NCBI RefSeq assembly: GCF_015706575.1
Contig: NW_024037072.1
Span: forward strand, 16,989,162 to 17,053,161
Origin: Patiria miniata
Lineage: Eukaryota; Echinodermata; Asteroidea; Valvatida; Asterinidae
Length of the DNA stretch: 64,000 nucleotides
Direction: 5' to 3'
The translations under genes were made by a program, and so were the position numbers. The notes beneath the pieces are model-generated. The model searched no databases and was not told the DNA's origin. It worked only from the letters and a program-made list of their open reading frames with translations. Below are positions 46,601 through 58,139 of the stretch, one piece after another (positions within the stretch are counted from its first letter, which is position 1; the number at the start of each line of letters is the position of its first letter).

Positions 46601-47396
46601 GCATTCTGGAACAGAGCGCACACTTGCAGAAATTCGTCAACGGTTCTGGGTCGTAAAGGGTCGTTCAGCTGTGAAGCAAGTGATCCACAAGTGCATTCCA
46701 TGCAGAAAGAGAAAAGCACCTACCTTGACTCAGCGTATGTCCGACTTACCAGCAGATCGTGTGACATCTGGGCTTGCGCCATTCAGCTTGGTAAGGGTTG
46801 ACATTTTTGGCCCTTTTATGGTGAAGCGTGCCAGAAGCCAAGTGAAGCGGTATGGCTGTTTGTTTACATGTCTGTCTACACGAGCAGTTCATCTTGAGAT
46901 TTGTCACTCTTTCATCAACGCATTGCAGCGTTTCATATCTCGCCGTGATCGTCCTATTGAAGTGAGGTCTGATAATGGTACCAACTTTGCTCCTTTGACA
47001 CCAAATCACCTGCTGCTCCTCCGCTCCGGACCCAAGCTGCCTCCAGGACAGTTTGTAGAGCAGGATGTCCACAGACGAAGATGGCGCCAAGTTCAATATC
47101 TTGCCGACGTCTTCTGGAAACGATGGCTCAGAGAATATCTGCCATCATTGCAAGAACGGCAGAAATGGATCAACCCAAAGCGTAATGTCAGTGTGGGAGA
47201 TCTCGTGTTGATTAGGAGCGAGAACACTCCTCGATACCAGTGGCCCATGGGACTTGTGGTGACGACTTACCCAGGCAGGGATGGAAAGGTGAGATCTGTG
47301 CAGGTGAAAACACATACTGGAGTGTATCTTCGTCCCATCGACAAACTGTGTCTCTTGGAGGGAGACATGATGGTCCAAGAGAACGACACTTCTTGA
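43614..47396 (+). pseudogene. pol: BEL/Pao pol (PR-RT-RNaseH-IN), integrase internally deleted
   Basis: The frame continues from gag (largest open part 43713-47396, 1227 codons). Protease: LLDTGSTQTF at about 43872. RT: LRIVFDCAAKFQGTSLND, ADIEGMFHQV and FYVDDCLKS (YVDD 45108-45119). RNase H: HHFCDASERGYGAVTYL and FWSDSMIVLHYL. Integrase: HEATGHSGTERT...HKCIPCRKRKAP, then Asp in VRVDIFGPF and Asp in SDNGTNF. SDNGTNF runs directly into APLTPNHLLLLRSG (about 46990), so roughly 100 residues with the third catalytic acid are missing. The C-terminal PRYQWPMG...RPIDKL...E segment is present. Confidence 0.9.
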
Positions 47397-47632
47397 ATGC
47401 GGACTGAGGGTCAGCCGATCAACGCAGAAGTTTTCATGTGATGGACATGTGAGATCAGCATGAGCATATACAGATTTGCTATTAACTGACACACCCTGAT
47501 GAGTGTCGTTGGACTGTAATTATTATAATTGGTGGTGGGTTTTGTAATGAATGTTGGATGACACTTTAAGTTTAAATTCTGTCTTTATGTTTAGATAATG
47601 TCTTGATATTACAAGAGCATTAGGGGCCGGAA

Positions 47633-48359
47633 TGTAACAGACCGAATGTGACACTTGTAAACAAGTCTAGTAAACTTTTCTTATTTGCATAATTATGCAT
47701 AAAAGCTCTTGCATTTTTGTTGCCTGAGGGCGCTGTTTGATTGGGTGTGGTCAGCTCCTTGGACATGCATGACCACATGTACATGTGTATGTACATGTAC
47801 ATGTGCACACCTATGCAGACACCTACATGTATGCAGACATGCTATGACAACACTCTGTAATTTGCCATTTATATGTGACATCCCTTTGGAAGCTCAGCAA
47901 AAGTAAGTTTACTGACATTTATTTACTTATTTATGATTGTGATTAGAGATTTATTTTCATAATTGAAAAGGAAATTTGTGTATAAATATGGATTATTTAG
48001 CCAGTCAAATTGAACCATGTGAGTCACTCCTTGTTTGTCATTGAGCCCTTTTATATGATTGAAAGACATTGTAAGATGAAAAGTGTTGTTATTTATACTT
48101 ACCATGGATTGCTTTATAGAGCACTTGACTCAAAATTAGTTTTTGTTTTTCTTTTCTTATAGTTGAACTTTGCTTGCTTGCTTGCTTGCTTGCTACTTGC
48201 TACTACTACTTGCAACCTGATTGTTTGCCACATCCTACTGTACATGTTACTTGCTACTAGACACACCACTGTGAATTGTGAATTAAACTTTGTGACAGCA
48301 ATCCAAGCATGAGTTTCAAACTGAGCGTATTGGTATTTCTGTAATCTGGGGAGGTTACA
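47633..48359 (+). repeat. 3' LTR of the BEL/Pao element (727 bp)
   Basis: Nearly identical to the 5' LTR. It lacks about ten bases in the T-rich stretch before the GCTT run and has a few substitutions. It ends GGGGAGGTTACA and is followed by the GAGGT duplication. Confidence 0.95.
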
Positions 48360-48364
48360 GAGGT

Positions 48365-49105
48365 CATAACAAAATTGTCCTTGGGGTCTGAATGCATGAC
48401 ATGCTGTAGAATAATAGTGAAAATACACTTGTTTTGAACTATTTAGACTTAAGTCATGAAAAGGTGGCATTTGGAATATTAAATATGATAAATAGCGGCA
48501 AATAGGGTATGCAAAGTGTATCGACCTCACAAAGACCACCGGGGGTCAAATATGAAAGTTCACACATCTGAGAATTCTGTTCATGTCGCAAACAGCCAAA
48601 TTTTAGACTTGGGTCATAAAAAAGTGCGGTTTTACTAAGTTCATTGACCTCTTAAAGGTCATCAGAGGTCAGATATGAAATGCCCTTCATATGAAAATGC
48701 TTTTCATACCATGAACACCTAACGTTTAGAATTGGGTCTTGGAAAAGTTGGGGTTTAAAGTGGTAATCTTATAAATTACTATAAATACTGTATATATAGG
48801 TTATTGACCTCTGAAAGGTCACCGGAGGTCAAGTATGATTTTTTTTTTCATATCTGATCATTATTTCATTGCCTAAAAACCTATGACATAGACTGGGGTC
48901 ATAGGAAAGTGGTGTTTTCAAGAGCAATTAGTATAAATAATGTATGTAAAGTTCATTGACCTCTCAAAGGTCACCAGAGGTCAAATATGAAATGTCTCCA
49001 CATCTGAAAATGTTCTTCATGGCATGAAGAACCAACATGTAAAGTTTCATGCTTTATTCACAAAGTGCATAATTGTATCATATATTTGACCTTAACAGCC
49101 CCACT
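48365..49105. repeat. Right arm of the long inverted repeat with AGGTCA half-sites
   Basis: Reverse complement of 36078-36780, with the same succession of ~160-bp units (blocks at about 48505, 48640, 48805 and 48955) and the same outer end (GCCCCACTA here, AGTGGGGC at the left). Its inner end meets the target duplication of the BEL/Pao element. The arms differ by scattered substitutions and small indels. Confidence 0.85.
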
Positions 49106-52100
49106 ATACCCAACGTGGTTGTCTGTCTAGTCTTATTGAAGTTTGAGTATAAGACATTTTATCAAGTAAATGATAAAATTCATGATACTCAACGGAAACA
49201 TTGGAATTTTGCATTGAATGTATATATTAATGAGTATAAGACATTTATCACGTAAATGATAAAATCCATTGTACTCAACGTAAACATTAGTTTGGTGCTG
49301 TGTGCCAATTTCCATGCTTGCCGTATTACCTCTCGTGATTGCGGACGTAATATGAATATATCTCGTTTATATAGCAGCAGTCGGAATTCTAGGCAACCAA
49401 TCAGCGTTGGCCAATCCAAAAGGCAGAAATACGTATTGATCGCGCTGTGTGTATCATTTCAAGTCGCAGCTTCAAAGACAAACATGTAAGTTTAGTTTGA
49501 AAATAATGTCCCTCCTCCTTCCCTTTCAACCTTCCTTTGTATTGTGTTGCAACTGGCTCGGTTGCGAAAGAGAAGGCGTTTTTTGTGCCAAATAAGAAGT
49601 CGAACACCCAATCTTGTTTTGGATATGGGGTAAGCTTACTTGAATAGGATATGGGGCATTTCGCTTGCACATATACCTCTAATAGTCTCTGGGATAAGGT
49701 CATTTAATCGCAAAATTGATTCATTAATCTTAATATTATTTTTTGTTGTAGGGTACCCTTGGACGTCTGATAATGCTGCTCTTAAGTTGCAGAGCCGGTA
49801 TTTGGCCTTCCAGCTCCAAAAGAAACCCCGATATTTTGGGGCTTAGTTTTTGAGAAACAGCTAAAATCACATTTTGGGCCACTGCTCTCTCACAAATGGT
49901 CCTATGGTGGCCCGTTGCAACTTTTTACCATCCTGATAGGATGGGTAAACAAGAAAAAATATGGTTGGTCCCAAGTTTATCCGCATTTGTGTTCCCAGGT
50001 GTATATTGCTTTGCGGACAGCCCCAAAATCCTGTGACTTTGCCCTATTTGGGGACAGAGATGAGTTTAAAGGTCATACTTATTCTTTAGATACACACTTT
50101 CTTTGTAATTGAAAAAAACTGCCTGAGACCACATGCTTTAATTTGAGTGGTAGATAAGCTTTCTGTCTTGAAAATTGGGCTCGCTATGGCCATTTTTGCT
50201 TACCCTAACCATAAATCACTCAAATCGGCCATAGTGGATGACATATCAAACCTATAGTGCATTTTATGACAACAGTGTCAAATGTGGTACAGCGATAGAC
50301 CAATATCATATATATAACGTCTACATAAATTACAATCCAAGAGACCAGGACACTGAACGTTTCATCTACGCGGACGTTCTTTGTGTTTTATCGTAAGACA
50401 TTCCGTTCGTAGCCATACAAGCAACATTTAACTCGGCACTTAATGAGCCGTCTCTATACTATGAGTGCAATCACCTGCGTGCAAATCTCGTAAGGCCCAA
50501 GTCTGCTCGTTCCATCTCAGGAACGTTAACCGCAAAACCAACCCTCATGTATAAACATAAAAAGGAAATTGAACAACCTCCAAATGGGGAGCCAAACCAC
50601 ATATCCTAAGATCAACCGCTTTGGCTCCGTGCTATTCTTCAGCAGAGTATGCGCGCCTCGTCTGGGAGAGATCATCCCATGTCTCAGCCTTATTACAACA
50701 CGCAGTTTGAACACTGGATGCTAGAAACCCACCAACACAAGTGATTTGTACCTCTTTGCTGGCATTTATCTGCGGATATCCGAAGGGAAGTTGTAAGCCG
50801 AGCTAAGATGTCCAAAGTGATCAATGACGAGCGTCACCTCCTTCAGAGACGGCAAGCTTCGGCATATGCACAAAAGCTGAAGTCAATAAAAGCTTCCTTA
50901 GCCATTTCCACTTTTTCACAACATCCAAGGAAGAGGCCAGACTCTAGCACTGGAAGCAAAGACTGGGAAGCAACGCTTACCGATTGTCATGGTAATACTA
51001 CAACACCGGCGGAAAACCTCCCAACAGGTGCTACATCGACATGGGTTCAATGGAAAACTATCAGCCGCTTTAGAACCGGGACTGGCCAATCACAGACTGC
51101 CTTAATCAAATGGAGTTTACAAAAGTGGTTGAACTACATATGGTTGTGGAGAGGCAGAGCATATTATTCCGTGCTCTCGTCTGTTTGGAGTTCAACGAAA
51201 ATGCAAACAAATGTGTCAGCCGGTGGGAAAACATGTCGTGGGTTACTTCGAAGAAATGCAAAGAAGAATCGAGAAACTAGCCCCAAGTGGTAGCGTGTTG
51301 TTCTCTCTGCTCACATAGAAGCATCTTCATTGTTTTCTCCTTCTGACAAAGCAACTCCTGTCTCGCTTTGTTCACTAATTCAAGGTAACTGACCTTCTAC
51401 AAGATAACAGTGACAGTAAAAATGTGCAGTGGATTTACCAAATTATCACGAGACCCAAGACCGGTGGAGTAGGCCTGTTGGGCGGAAATGTACCGCTTAA
51501 TGCACAGGGCTAACGACTGGACCCTCAGTAAACCTCCTTGGGAACAGACAGGACAGGAGTAAATGGGACAAGGAAATGATGATGAGGTGACCTCCTTTAG
51601 TTATCGCTAAATTACTGCTGCTTGAACCTCACAGTTATCATCGATTAAATTATATCCTCACTAATTAACTGATTGCCATACTTATAAGTAAATAAATAAA
51701 TGAATACATGAGTGCCTCTGATCCGCCTAGCGCTAGCTGTGCTGTCTCCCAGTAATATTGTTTCCTTATCGGCATCCCATCGCAGTCCCACCCAAGTATT
51801 CCTAGCAATGGCCCACGCTCGATTCGAGGAAGCGCACACTGTAGCCTCCAATACCTGAGCACAGCTCAGCACATCCGTCCCAGACGATTTTTGAACTCGC
51901 ACTGCCGCTCGCGCGCTGTGTGCAACAAGCGCAGTAGCGCTCTAGCACCCTCTATAGTTAGACAATGATTGCTTGCTCGCGCTCGCACCACTCAAGGTTC
52001 AAGGTGTACATACTGGAGCATCAACTAAATTACACAAGCGCCTCCAAATTTAAGGCATCAAGTGGCAACACCTCAAGCGCCTCTAGACTGGACGCCTCCT

Positions 52101-52235
52101 CTTCAAAGTAATTAAAATGAGGTGAAGTCCCTTTATGAAAACGTATCAAACCTTTAGATAAACACAACATTTTTAGACACTGGGATGAACAGAAACTTTA
52201 TAAAACTTTAGATAACTTTTAAAAAACCGAACAAC
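49106..52235. other. No supported gene; two tandem hairpins at 49145-49276
   Basis: Two similar imperfect hairpins, GAGTATAAGACATTTTATCA...ATACTC (49145-49190) and its relative (49232-49276), lie 41 bp apart. Elsewhere the open frames 49640-49846, 49915-50112 and 50808-51293 have no recognisable domain. The 161-codon frame at 50808 has an unremarkable composition and no splice context. A tRNA-like pol III head may lie at about 51880-51955 on the minus strand, but it is weak. Confidence 0.45.
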
Positions 52236-52249
52236 TCAAAGTAGAAGTT

Positions 52250-54175
52250 CTACAAGGTGTCGGTCTGGAAGACATGCTCGAAGTCCAAATGGTATGCTCG
52301 ATGCTGCCGGATCTCTTCGACTTTCCTCCCGTCTGTGTCGTAGCGGATGGTTGTGGTGTTCTCGATGACCTTCTTGACTTTTCCCTTCATGGCTGGCAGA
52401 TGTATGGGTTTGGCCGGCACTACATCCGGTGGGGACGTAGCCTCCTTCTCCGGAGATTCTCGACGTCCAGCCTCGTTGACCTTCATCATTGCCGAAATTC
52501 CGCGTGGGCCCGCCTCCAGCCCGTACGGATGGCCGTGGTGTCTCCTTAGCCTCCCAAAAGACCGACGTTGGAGACGGTGACAACGGCTGGAGCACGAACG
52601 AATAGATCCATTACCCTCAGCTTGGCTAGCCGAGGACACAGTCGCTGACGGGGACTGGCGATGCTTAGCTTTGTCCCTGTCAACGGACGGCGCTTCCTTT
52701 GCGTCTCCTTCTCCTCGCGAGGTCGGCTGCTGCTTCCTGCACGCCTGCTCCGTGAGCGATTCCTTCGCTCCCCCTCGAGCATCTCCCGTGCGCCTGTGGC
52801 TGTAGTCGAAGTGTCTTCCTCGGCTGCGCCATCTGTTCCGCCTCTGTCTCAAGCGCTATCCCATCCACCTCATCCAGATGTTCTGGGTGTTCCTTACTGT
52901 AGTGGCGTCTCAGAATGTCCTTCCTGTTGGATCGGACTGAACAACGGCGGCATCAGGCAAACAGGGATTTCCCGCATGCTCTGTCCGAATGTGGCGAGCT
53001 AGACTTGTCCTCTGTTAGTAAGTGCGGTCACACTGTTTGCACTTAAACTCCTGCAGTGGCTCTTGTCCCGGTGGTATAGTTGTGGTCTGCGAGACAAATA
53101 TCCTAGCGCATAACGAGGCTCCAAATTGGCTGGTACATTTCAGAGGCTCTCCATTGAGTACCAACTCACGCCTCTTGAAATCCAACTTCCCTCCCGTCTT
53201 TAGCAAATGGTCCATCCCAAGTATTCCTTGAACCCTTACTGTAGCCAACACTACTCGAACAGGGTACCCTCACACCCTGGTCCTCCAGCTTTGGTCTCCT
53301 CTCAGGTGGTTTTATGCAGTGAATCTCCGCAGATATGATTGTGTCCGTAGTTCAAGTGTCAACCAGCATCCGAAATTGTAGCAATCCAACTTCTTCTTCA
53401 ACAAATCATCCATCTTTGGCTGACACTGGAGGCGAGGAAAACCTCCTCTCTGTAGTTACTATGGGTGGACCTAGTCCTCTTTTGTGGTTACTTGCTGACC
53501 CTATGGCACATCCAGCCCCTCATTGGGTCCCGGGACGGGCTGCGACTCGTTTTCGTATTTTGTTTCATTTTTGTTGGGCACTCCCGTACAAAGTACCCTC
53601 GCCCTTTCAGCTTAAACATGTGTCGCCCATCGTTGCCAGGCACTTTGCCCATGTAAGGTAAATCTTCGTGTCACGTTTCCTCTTTGTTGATGTGCCTCGG
53701 GCTGCGATGGTTGTCCTCTGGAGGACAGCCGCTCGTCAACGTGGCTTTCTACTGTGTCACGAACCTGCTCTCCCAAATTATTCATCCTGCACGCTTTCCT
53801 TTGGAACTCACTGAGACCTGACCTCCACGCCTCCATTCGTTCTAAATTTTTTGGAGCCAAGGCTGCCCTCATTGCTTCCCCCAAAGCTGATGGGTTTGCT
53901 CTGAAGATGCATTCGCGAATCGACTCGCTAGCAATCGTGTCGGAAGTGTGGCATCGCGCAAGGCAGTCTTACCAGTTTCTAAAAATTTGGACTATTTTCC
54001 TTCTAGTCTGGCCCAGTTCCTGTAAGGTCTCCTTTGGACCTTGTCATCTACTTCTCAACTCCATAAAGAAGTTCTCCGCCTTCTGTCCAGTCCCAAACTT
54101 GGCATTACGTAGGCTGAGCAACCCCTTATGTTTTCCTTTTGCCATCCTCCTTGCTATTAAGAAGCACCTTTAGAG
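52250..54175 (-). pseudogene. Gypsy-like gag-protease fragment followed by two C2H2 fingers, decayed
   Basis: Right to left: a gag core (AKFGTGQKAENFFMELRS..., KETLQELGQT, then MRAALAPKNLERMEAWRSGL) at about 54110-53650 with several breaks; a worn zinc knuckle (...GYFVRECPTK) near 53580; a protease whose active-site LVDT is followed by a stop at about 53360; and the flap/ILGMDHL segment (53224). In the same frame, EFKCKQCDRTY (53047-53018), a stop, and QRTSLARHIRTEH complete a C2H2 finger (C-x2-C-x12-H-x4-H). A second, CRRCSVRSNRKD...RRHYSKEH, lies in another frame near 52945-52870. An Arg-rich and Pro-rich tail continues to 52250. No RT was found. Confidence 0.65.
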
Positions 54176-54557
54176 GCCGTGCAAGCCCTCTTGTGAATGT
54201 GTCCTCAACTGTTTGTTTTCCTTTTTGAGCTCTTTCCTTTGTGTTCTCCTTTGTTTGCATAGAAGGTTCCCTTGTCTTCCATTTAGTAGCCTCTATAATT
54301 TCTTTGGAGCTATCTCCTGGGCAGTTTCCTTCGGTTGCGCAGGAGGCTCCGTTGTCAAACGTTTGATACCCTCCGCTGACACAGTAGATTGTGCCTGAGA
54401 AGTCCACGTCCCATTCTTTTTTTATCAATATGCCTGCAGGATTCGTAAAGGAGCCTCCCAAGGTACTCATTTCCGGGATTCCAAGCGACAAGTCCAGAGT
54501 CTCTAGACAATCAGAACTTGCTTTGAGTTCACCTTTTGTTGAGTCACTTTCTTTTGT

Positions 54558-54955
54558 GATGGTCTTTTTAAGGCAAACCATAACAGCAAGACGGAGCACA
54601 GCCTGAACCGGGCCATTGCAGGTCCTCTTCCAACGAACCATGACGAAACGACGGTAAAAGGCCTGAATTGGGCCAATGTTGGTACCTTTACGGGAAACCA
54701 TAATGATGGTAAAGATGGTACACATCCTGAATTGGGCCAGTGCCGGCCCTTTTAAGTCAAACCATAACGGCAAGAAGATACTGGTACATATAGGCCTGAA
54801 TCGGGCTGATGCTGGTTCTTTTCTGACAAACCATAATGGCAAGACGGTACATAGCCTGAATCGGGCCAATGCCTGCATTTTAAAGTCAACCATAATGACA
54901 AACCGGTCAGCCTGAATCGGGCCAATGTTGGTCCTTTTACAGCAAACCATATGGC
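54558..54955. repeat. Minisatellite, ~60-bp unit, about six copies
   Basis: Units contain GCCTGAATCGGGCCAATG and CAAACCATAATGGCAAGACG. The GCCTGA word recurs at 54601, 54661, about 54725, 54793, 54854 and 54910, a period of 56-68 bp. The first two periods are exactly 60, so minus-strand frames through it (54126-54950) look like a repeated protein. I treat that as a by-product. Confidence 0.85.
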
Positions 54956-55510
54956 CGCCGCAAAGTATCTAGACAAACTAATTACCAATTGACACGATCC
55001 CCAAAACATGTAGTACAGTTGAATTCCTTGAAACTGAAAACGGATCTTTAGACACCATAATTTATTACTTAGTGGTTTTGAAGATGATATATTGGAAGAT
55101 ATAGATTTTCAATGACGGCCATCTTTAAAATCCAAGATGGCCGCCGCAATGTATCTGTACAAATAAACTATTTGGCACTAACCCAAATGGCCCAGTTTCG
55201 TTCCTTGACGTTGAAAATATAAAACACACCAAGATTTAGATCTTTAGTGGTTTAAAGATACAGTACAAGTATTCGTAGATTAAGGTTTTCAATGGCGGCA
55301 ATGTTTCAAATATAAGATGGCAAGAATACTCTTTATCTGGAGAAAATAATCATTTGACACTTTCCTAAATGGTGCAGTTGCATTCTTTGCCCCTAAAAAT
55401 GTATGTTTAGATACCAAAACTTTAATCCTAAGTGGCTTAGAAGATGAGATATTGGTAGATATAGGTTTTCAATGGCCGCCATCTTTAAAATCCAAGATGG
55501 CCGCCATAAT
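54951..55510. repeat. Tandem repeat, ~182-bp unit, three copies, with ATGGCCGCC junctions
   Basis: Units at 54951-55136, 55137-55316 and 55317-55496 share TTTAGTGGTTTTGAAGATG and TAGATATAGGTTTTCAATGG. Each junction has GGCCGCCATCTTTAAAATCC followed by AAGATGGCCGCC, an inverted pair around the unit border. A fourth unit begins and breaks off near 55510. Confidence 0.85.
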
Positions 55511-55629
55511 GTAATGGGATATTGGTTCCTATCAAACATTGAAAGCTAATTAGGCATTGAGGAGCATGTATTACTCATTTGGCGCTTTTGTCCGGAATGT
55601 CCACATACACTCACTTAGCTGCCGGACTA

Positions 55630-56100
55630 TTTGAAAAATGCAGCTTTATGATGACGTCACAGCCTTACGATGACGTCATCTTGATAACACTTGTCAATGC
55701 ACATTTTTTTGCATTGTGGTTTTGGTGTGTACCAAGTTTATTGTTAATCCGTTGAAAAGAAGTGTTACATTTTGGAAGCGGAATGAAATTGTAAATATTT
55801 TTAAAATTCATAAAAAAATCAACAGATGACGTCATTGCTACGTTATTTGAGATTTGCATACTTGTACCATTATCTACATATCCACAAAGTTTCATGACGA
55901 TCGAACTTTCCCTTATATATTTTCTTTAAATTGCTGTGGGTTCTGACTGCAAAGTTTCATTAAGATTGAGTATGTTGAGGGTCAAAAGTGGCACCGAGAA
56001 TGAAACATGTACAGAGTATATGGGATTTGTTGGAACAAAAAGGAAAACAATCTAGAGCTCTATGTCTGTATGAAACAGAATTGAGGCTTTTCTACATTTT
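55630..56100. repeat. TGACGTCA-rich interspersed repeat, cluster 3
   Basis: TGATGACGTCACAGCCTTACG and GATGACGTCATCTTGATAAC at 55648-55685, and another pair at 55826, are embedded in the phrases AGTTTCATGACGATCG and GTGTACCAAGTTTATTGTTAA. It ends AGAGCTCTATGTCTGTATGA, AACAG, like the 13.7-kb and 23.7-kb copies. Confidence 0.75.
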
Positions 56101-57718
56101 CGTATGATTTGATGCTTGTGAGTTGATATAAATGATGTAAATTATTTTTAACAATTACAAATTTAATATGCTCAAAAAGTTCAAGTGCATTCCATGTCAA
56201 AGTTTGCTAAATTAGGTATTCAAGTTTCAATATGTGACGTTTCCTGTAACCTTCACGAATGCAAAGTAAAATGTTTAGCCTTGAAATGAGACTAATCATC
56301 TGGGCACGTACTTGAATAAATATAATAGTTTCACTAACATTTGCAGCTCTTTTTTTATAAAAAAAAACGCTTTGTGCAATAGCGTAGACAATTGTAGTTA
56401 TTAGCCTTGAAATAAGACTAGCTTTCAGAGTACTAAATTCAACATTGACCCAACCAAATTGCACGCATGCGAATTAGCTGTATGCTCTCAACTAAGCAGT
56501 CAGCTTTTTGTACAAATATGTCATTGAAAACAATTCAATTTTCATCAACTTTATGCAAATTTGGACACAGAATTATGAGAATTGTTGAAAATGTATCATT
56601 CCAAAAATCAACGAAATGAAAATAATAAGAGTCTTGGCACACCTCATCAGCCCTCAGCATGAGAAATTCCCAAACCAAGAATAATTTTAGTAACGTTTGA
56701 AATAGAAGAGTAAGTTGTGTTAGTGGATTTATAATGTTAAATCTATAAATTGACTCATTTGTAACCTACCAACTATACAAAAAAGTAATAAAGTTGTAAA
56801 TTTGGAGGACCCCAATTTTTTTCTAGTAGAATCTGATACAGAAAGACATCAAGTCTATCAAGTCATTTTCATTTTGTTGATTTTGGGAATGATACATTAT
56901 TAAAATGTTGGGTCAAAGGTCATGGTAACATATTAAAGGTCATGGTGACCTACTTTTCACAAATTTTAACTTTGACAAAAGAGTTGATTTGAGCAGACAA
57001 TTCTCATTATTTTAATACCAAATTTGCACATATTTGATGAAAGTTGACATGGTTATAACGTATTTGTACCAAAAGGGTGGTATTTTTTTTCTAAAACAGG
57101 CATATGTTTGTGGTTTCTTCCCTGACCACATGGTATTTCGATCTGGATAAATTATTATGGCCAGCCAAGCTTCGTATTTGTTACTTCGTTCCTCGTCCTC
57201 GGCGTGGTCGTGACTCTGACTCTGGTGCACCCACCATGAATACCCGACAGTATATTGTAATATATTTGTGTTCCTTTTTAACAAACTTGTTATGGATTCT
57301 AAAACAAAGTTTATTAATTTAATGTTTTTAATTGAACTCAAACGTGGTCTGCATTCCGTCAACCGCTTCACTGACAGTGACAACTGTGATGTTAATTTCC
57401 TTTCGAAGCACTGGTTCAATGTAAATGAGATTTATGTTATTAATTTTTATCCGGCATGGACCACGAAGGTATATCCTCCTTTCGCCCATGAGTGGCCGTG
57501 CAAACATATGTGCAAACATATGCCGGGGATTACTTTAAATTATATTTTTATTTACAACATGAGAATATGTGGCGTTTAGATTCTCTGCAACGGTAAAACC
57601 ATGATGACCATCCATGGAGTATATCTTCCTCATTACAACTTCGAGTTATACCATTGTTTAATAAGCCAGTTCGGTGTTATAAAAATACAGCATAGTTTGA
57701 GGGGAAGTAGTGGGAATT
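56101..57718. other. No supported gene; open frame 57268-57579 unexplained
   Basis: AT-rich. An AAAGGTCATGGTGACCTAC pair lies at about 56930. The plus frame 57268-57579 (...IELKRGLHSVNRFTDSDNCD...) is open for 103 codons, but no domain is recognised. CGTCCTCGGCGTGGTCGTGA (57193) and CAAACATATGTGCAAACATATG (57500) are local oddities. Confidence 0.4.
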
Positions 57719-57808
57719 ACTGGTCCCGAGGTGTAGGTCAGCTTGACTACCTCCCGACGCGAAGCCGTGGGGGTAGTCAAGCTGACCTTCACGGAGGGAC
57801 ACATAATT
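57719..57808. repeat. Palindrome with CGACGCGAAGCCGTGG centre
   Basis: The left arm GGTCAGCTTGACTACCTCCC pairs with GGGGGTAGTCAAGCTGACC around GACGCGAAGCCGTG. The outer parts (GTCCCGAGGTGTA and CTTCACGGAGGGAC) also pair with small mismatches. It belongs with the 20461-20623 palindrome by its centre. Confidence 0.85.
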
Positions 57809-58139
57809 TAAATTATTTTCCAGAAATAAACCATGCTGTATTTGTTATACTACAGCTCGTAAATATTTAGCAGCCTCACTGTCTTTTTAGCAGCCTCACT
57901 GCTTTGTCATCTCGCCTGATTCATCACAATTTTAAGTTCTTTGTCAAAGCACATGAAATAGTCTTGTGCCAACACACTTTTATGTATCTTTACTGCAGTA
58001 GTAACAGCAATTACAACGACGGACTGGTTCTATAAAGATTACATGCCATATACTACATGTCTACGAGGAGGGTTCCTGAGAGAATTTTTGGTGCTACCAG
58101 AAAAACTACCGCACTGCAGCAAGCTGGATACTCACTGGG

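Larger units (their letters stand above)
41010..48359 (+). mobile_element. BEL/Pao LTR retrotransposon, full length but defective
   Basis: LTRs at 41010-41746 and 47633-48359 are nearly identical and run TGTAACAG...TTACA/TCACA. The 5-bp target duplication GAGGT is at 41005-41009 and 48360-48364. A polypurine-like AGGGGCCGGAA precedes the 3' LTR. Gag, protease, RT, RNase H and integrase lie in one long coding region, the BEL/Pao layout. Breaks: a frameshift and a stop in or near gag, and a deletion in integrase. The insertion went into the inner edge of the inverted-arm structure, next to the L1/Tx1 LINE. Confidence 0.95.

Noticed and set aside
36078..49105. Polinton/Maverick suggested by long inverted arms about 13 kb apart
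   Set aside because: No polymerase B, retroviral-type integrase of its own, ATPase or capsid genes between the arms. The interior is a LINE and a BEL/Pao element.
50808..51293. 161-codon plus-strand frame
   Set aside because: No recognisable domain, no splice or promoter context, and alternative frames are equally plausible.
54126..54950. 274-codon minus-strand frame
   Set aside because: Mostly translation of a minisatellite whose period is near 60 bp. Only its far end overlaps the degraded gag region.
57268..57579. 103-codon plus-strand frame as a gene
   Set aside because: Composition is plausible, but I recognise no family and see no exon borders. Left as unexplained.
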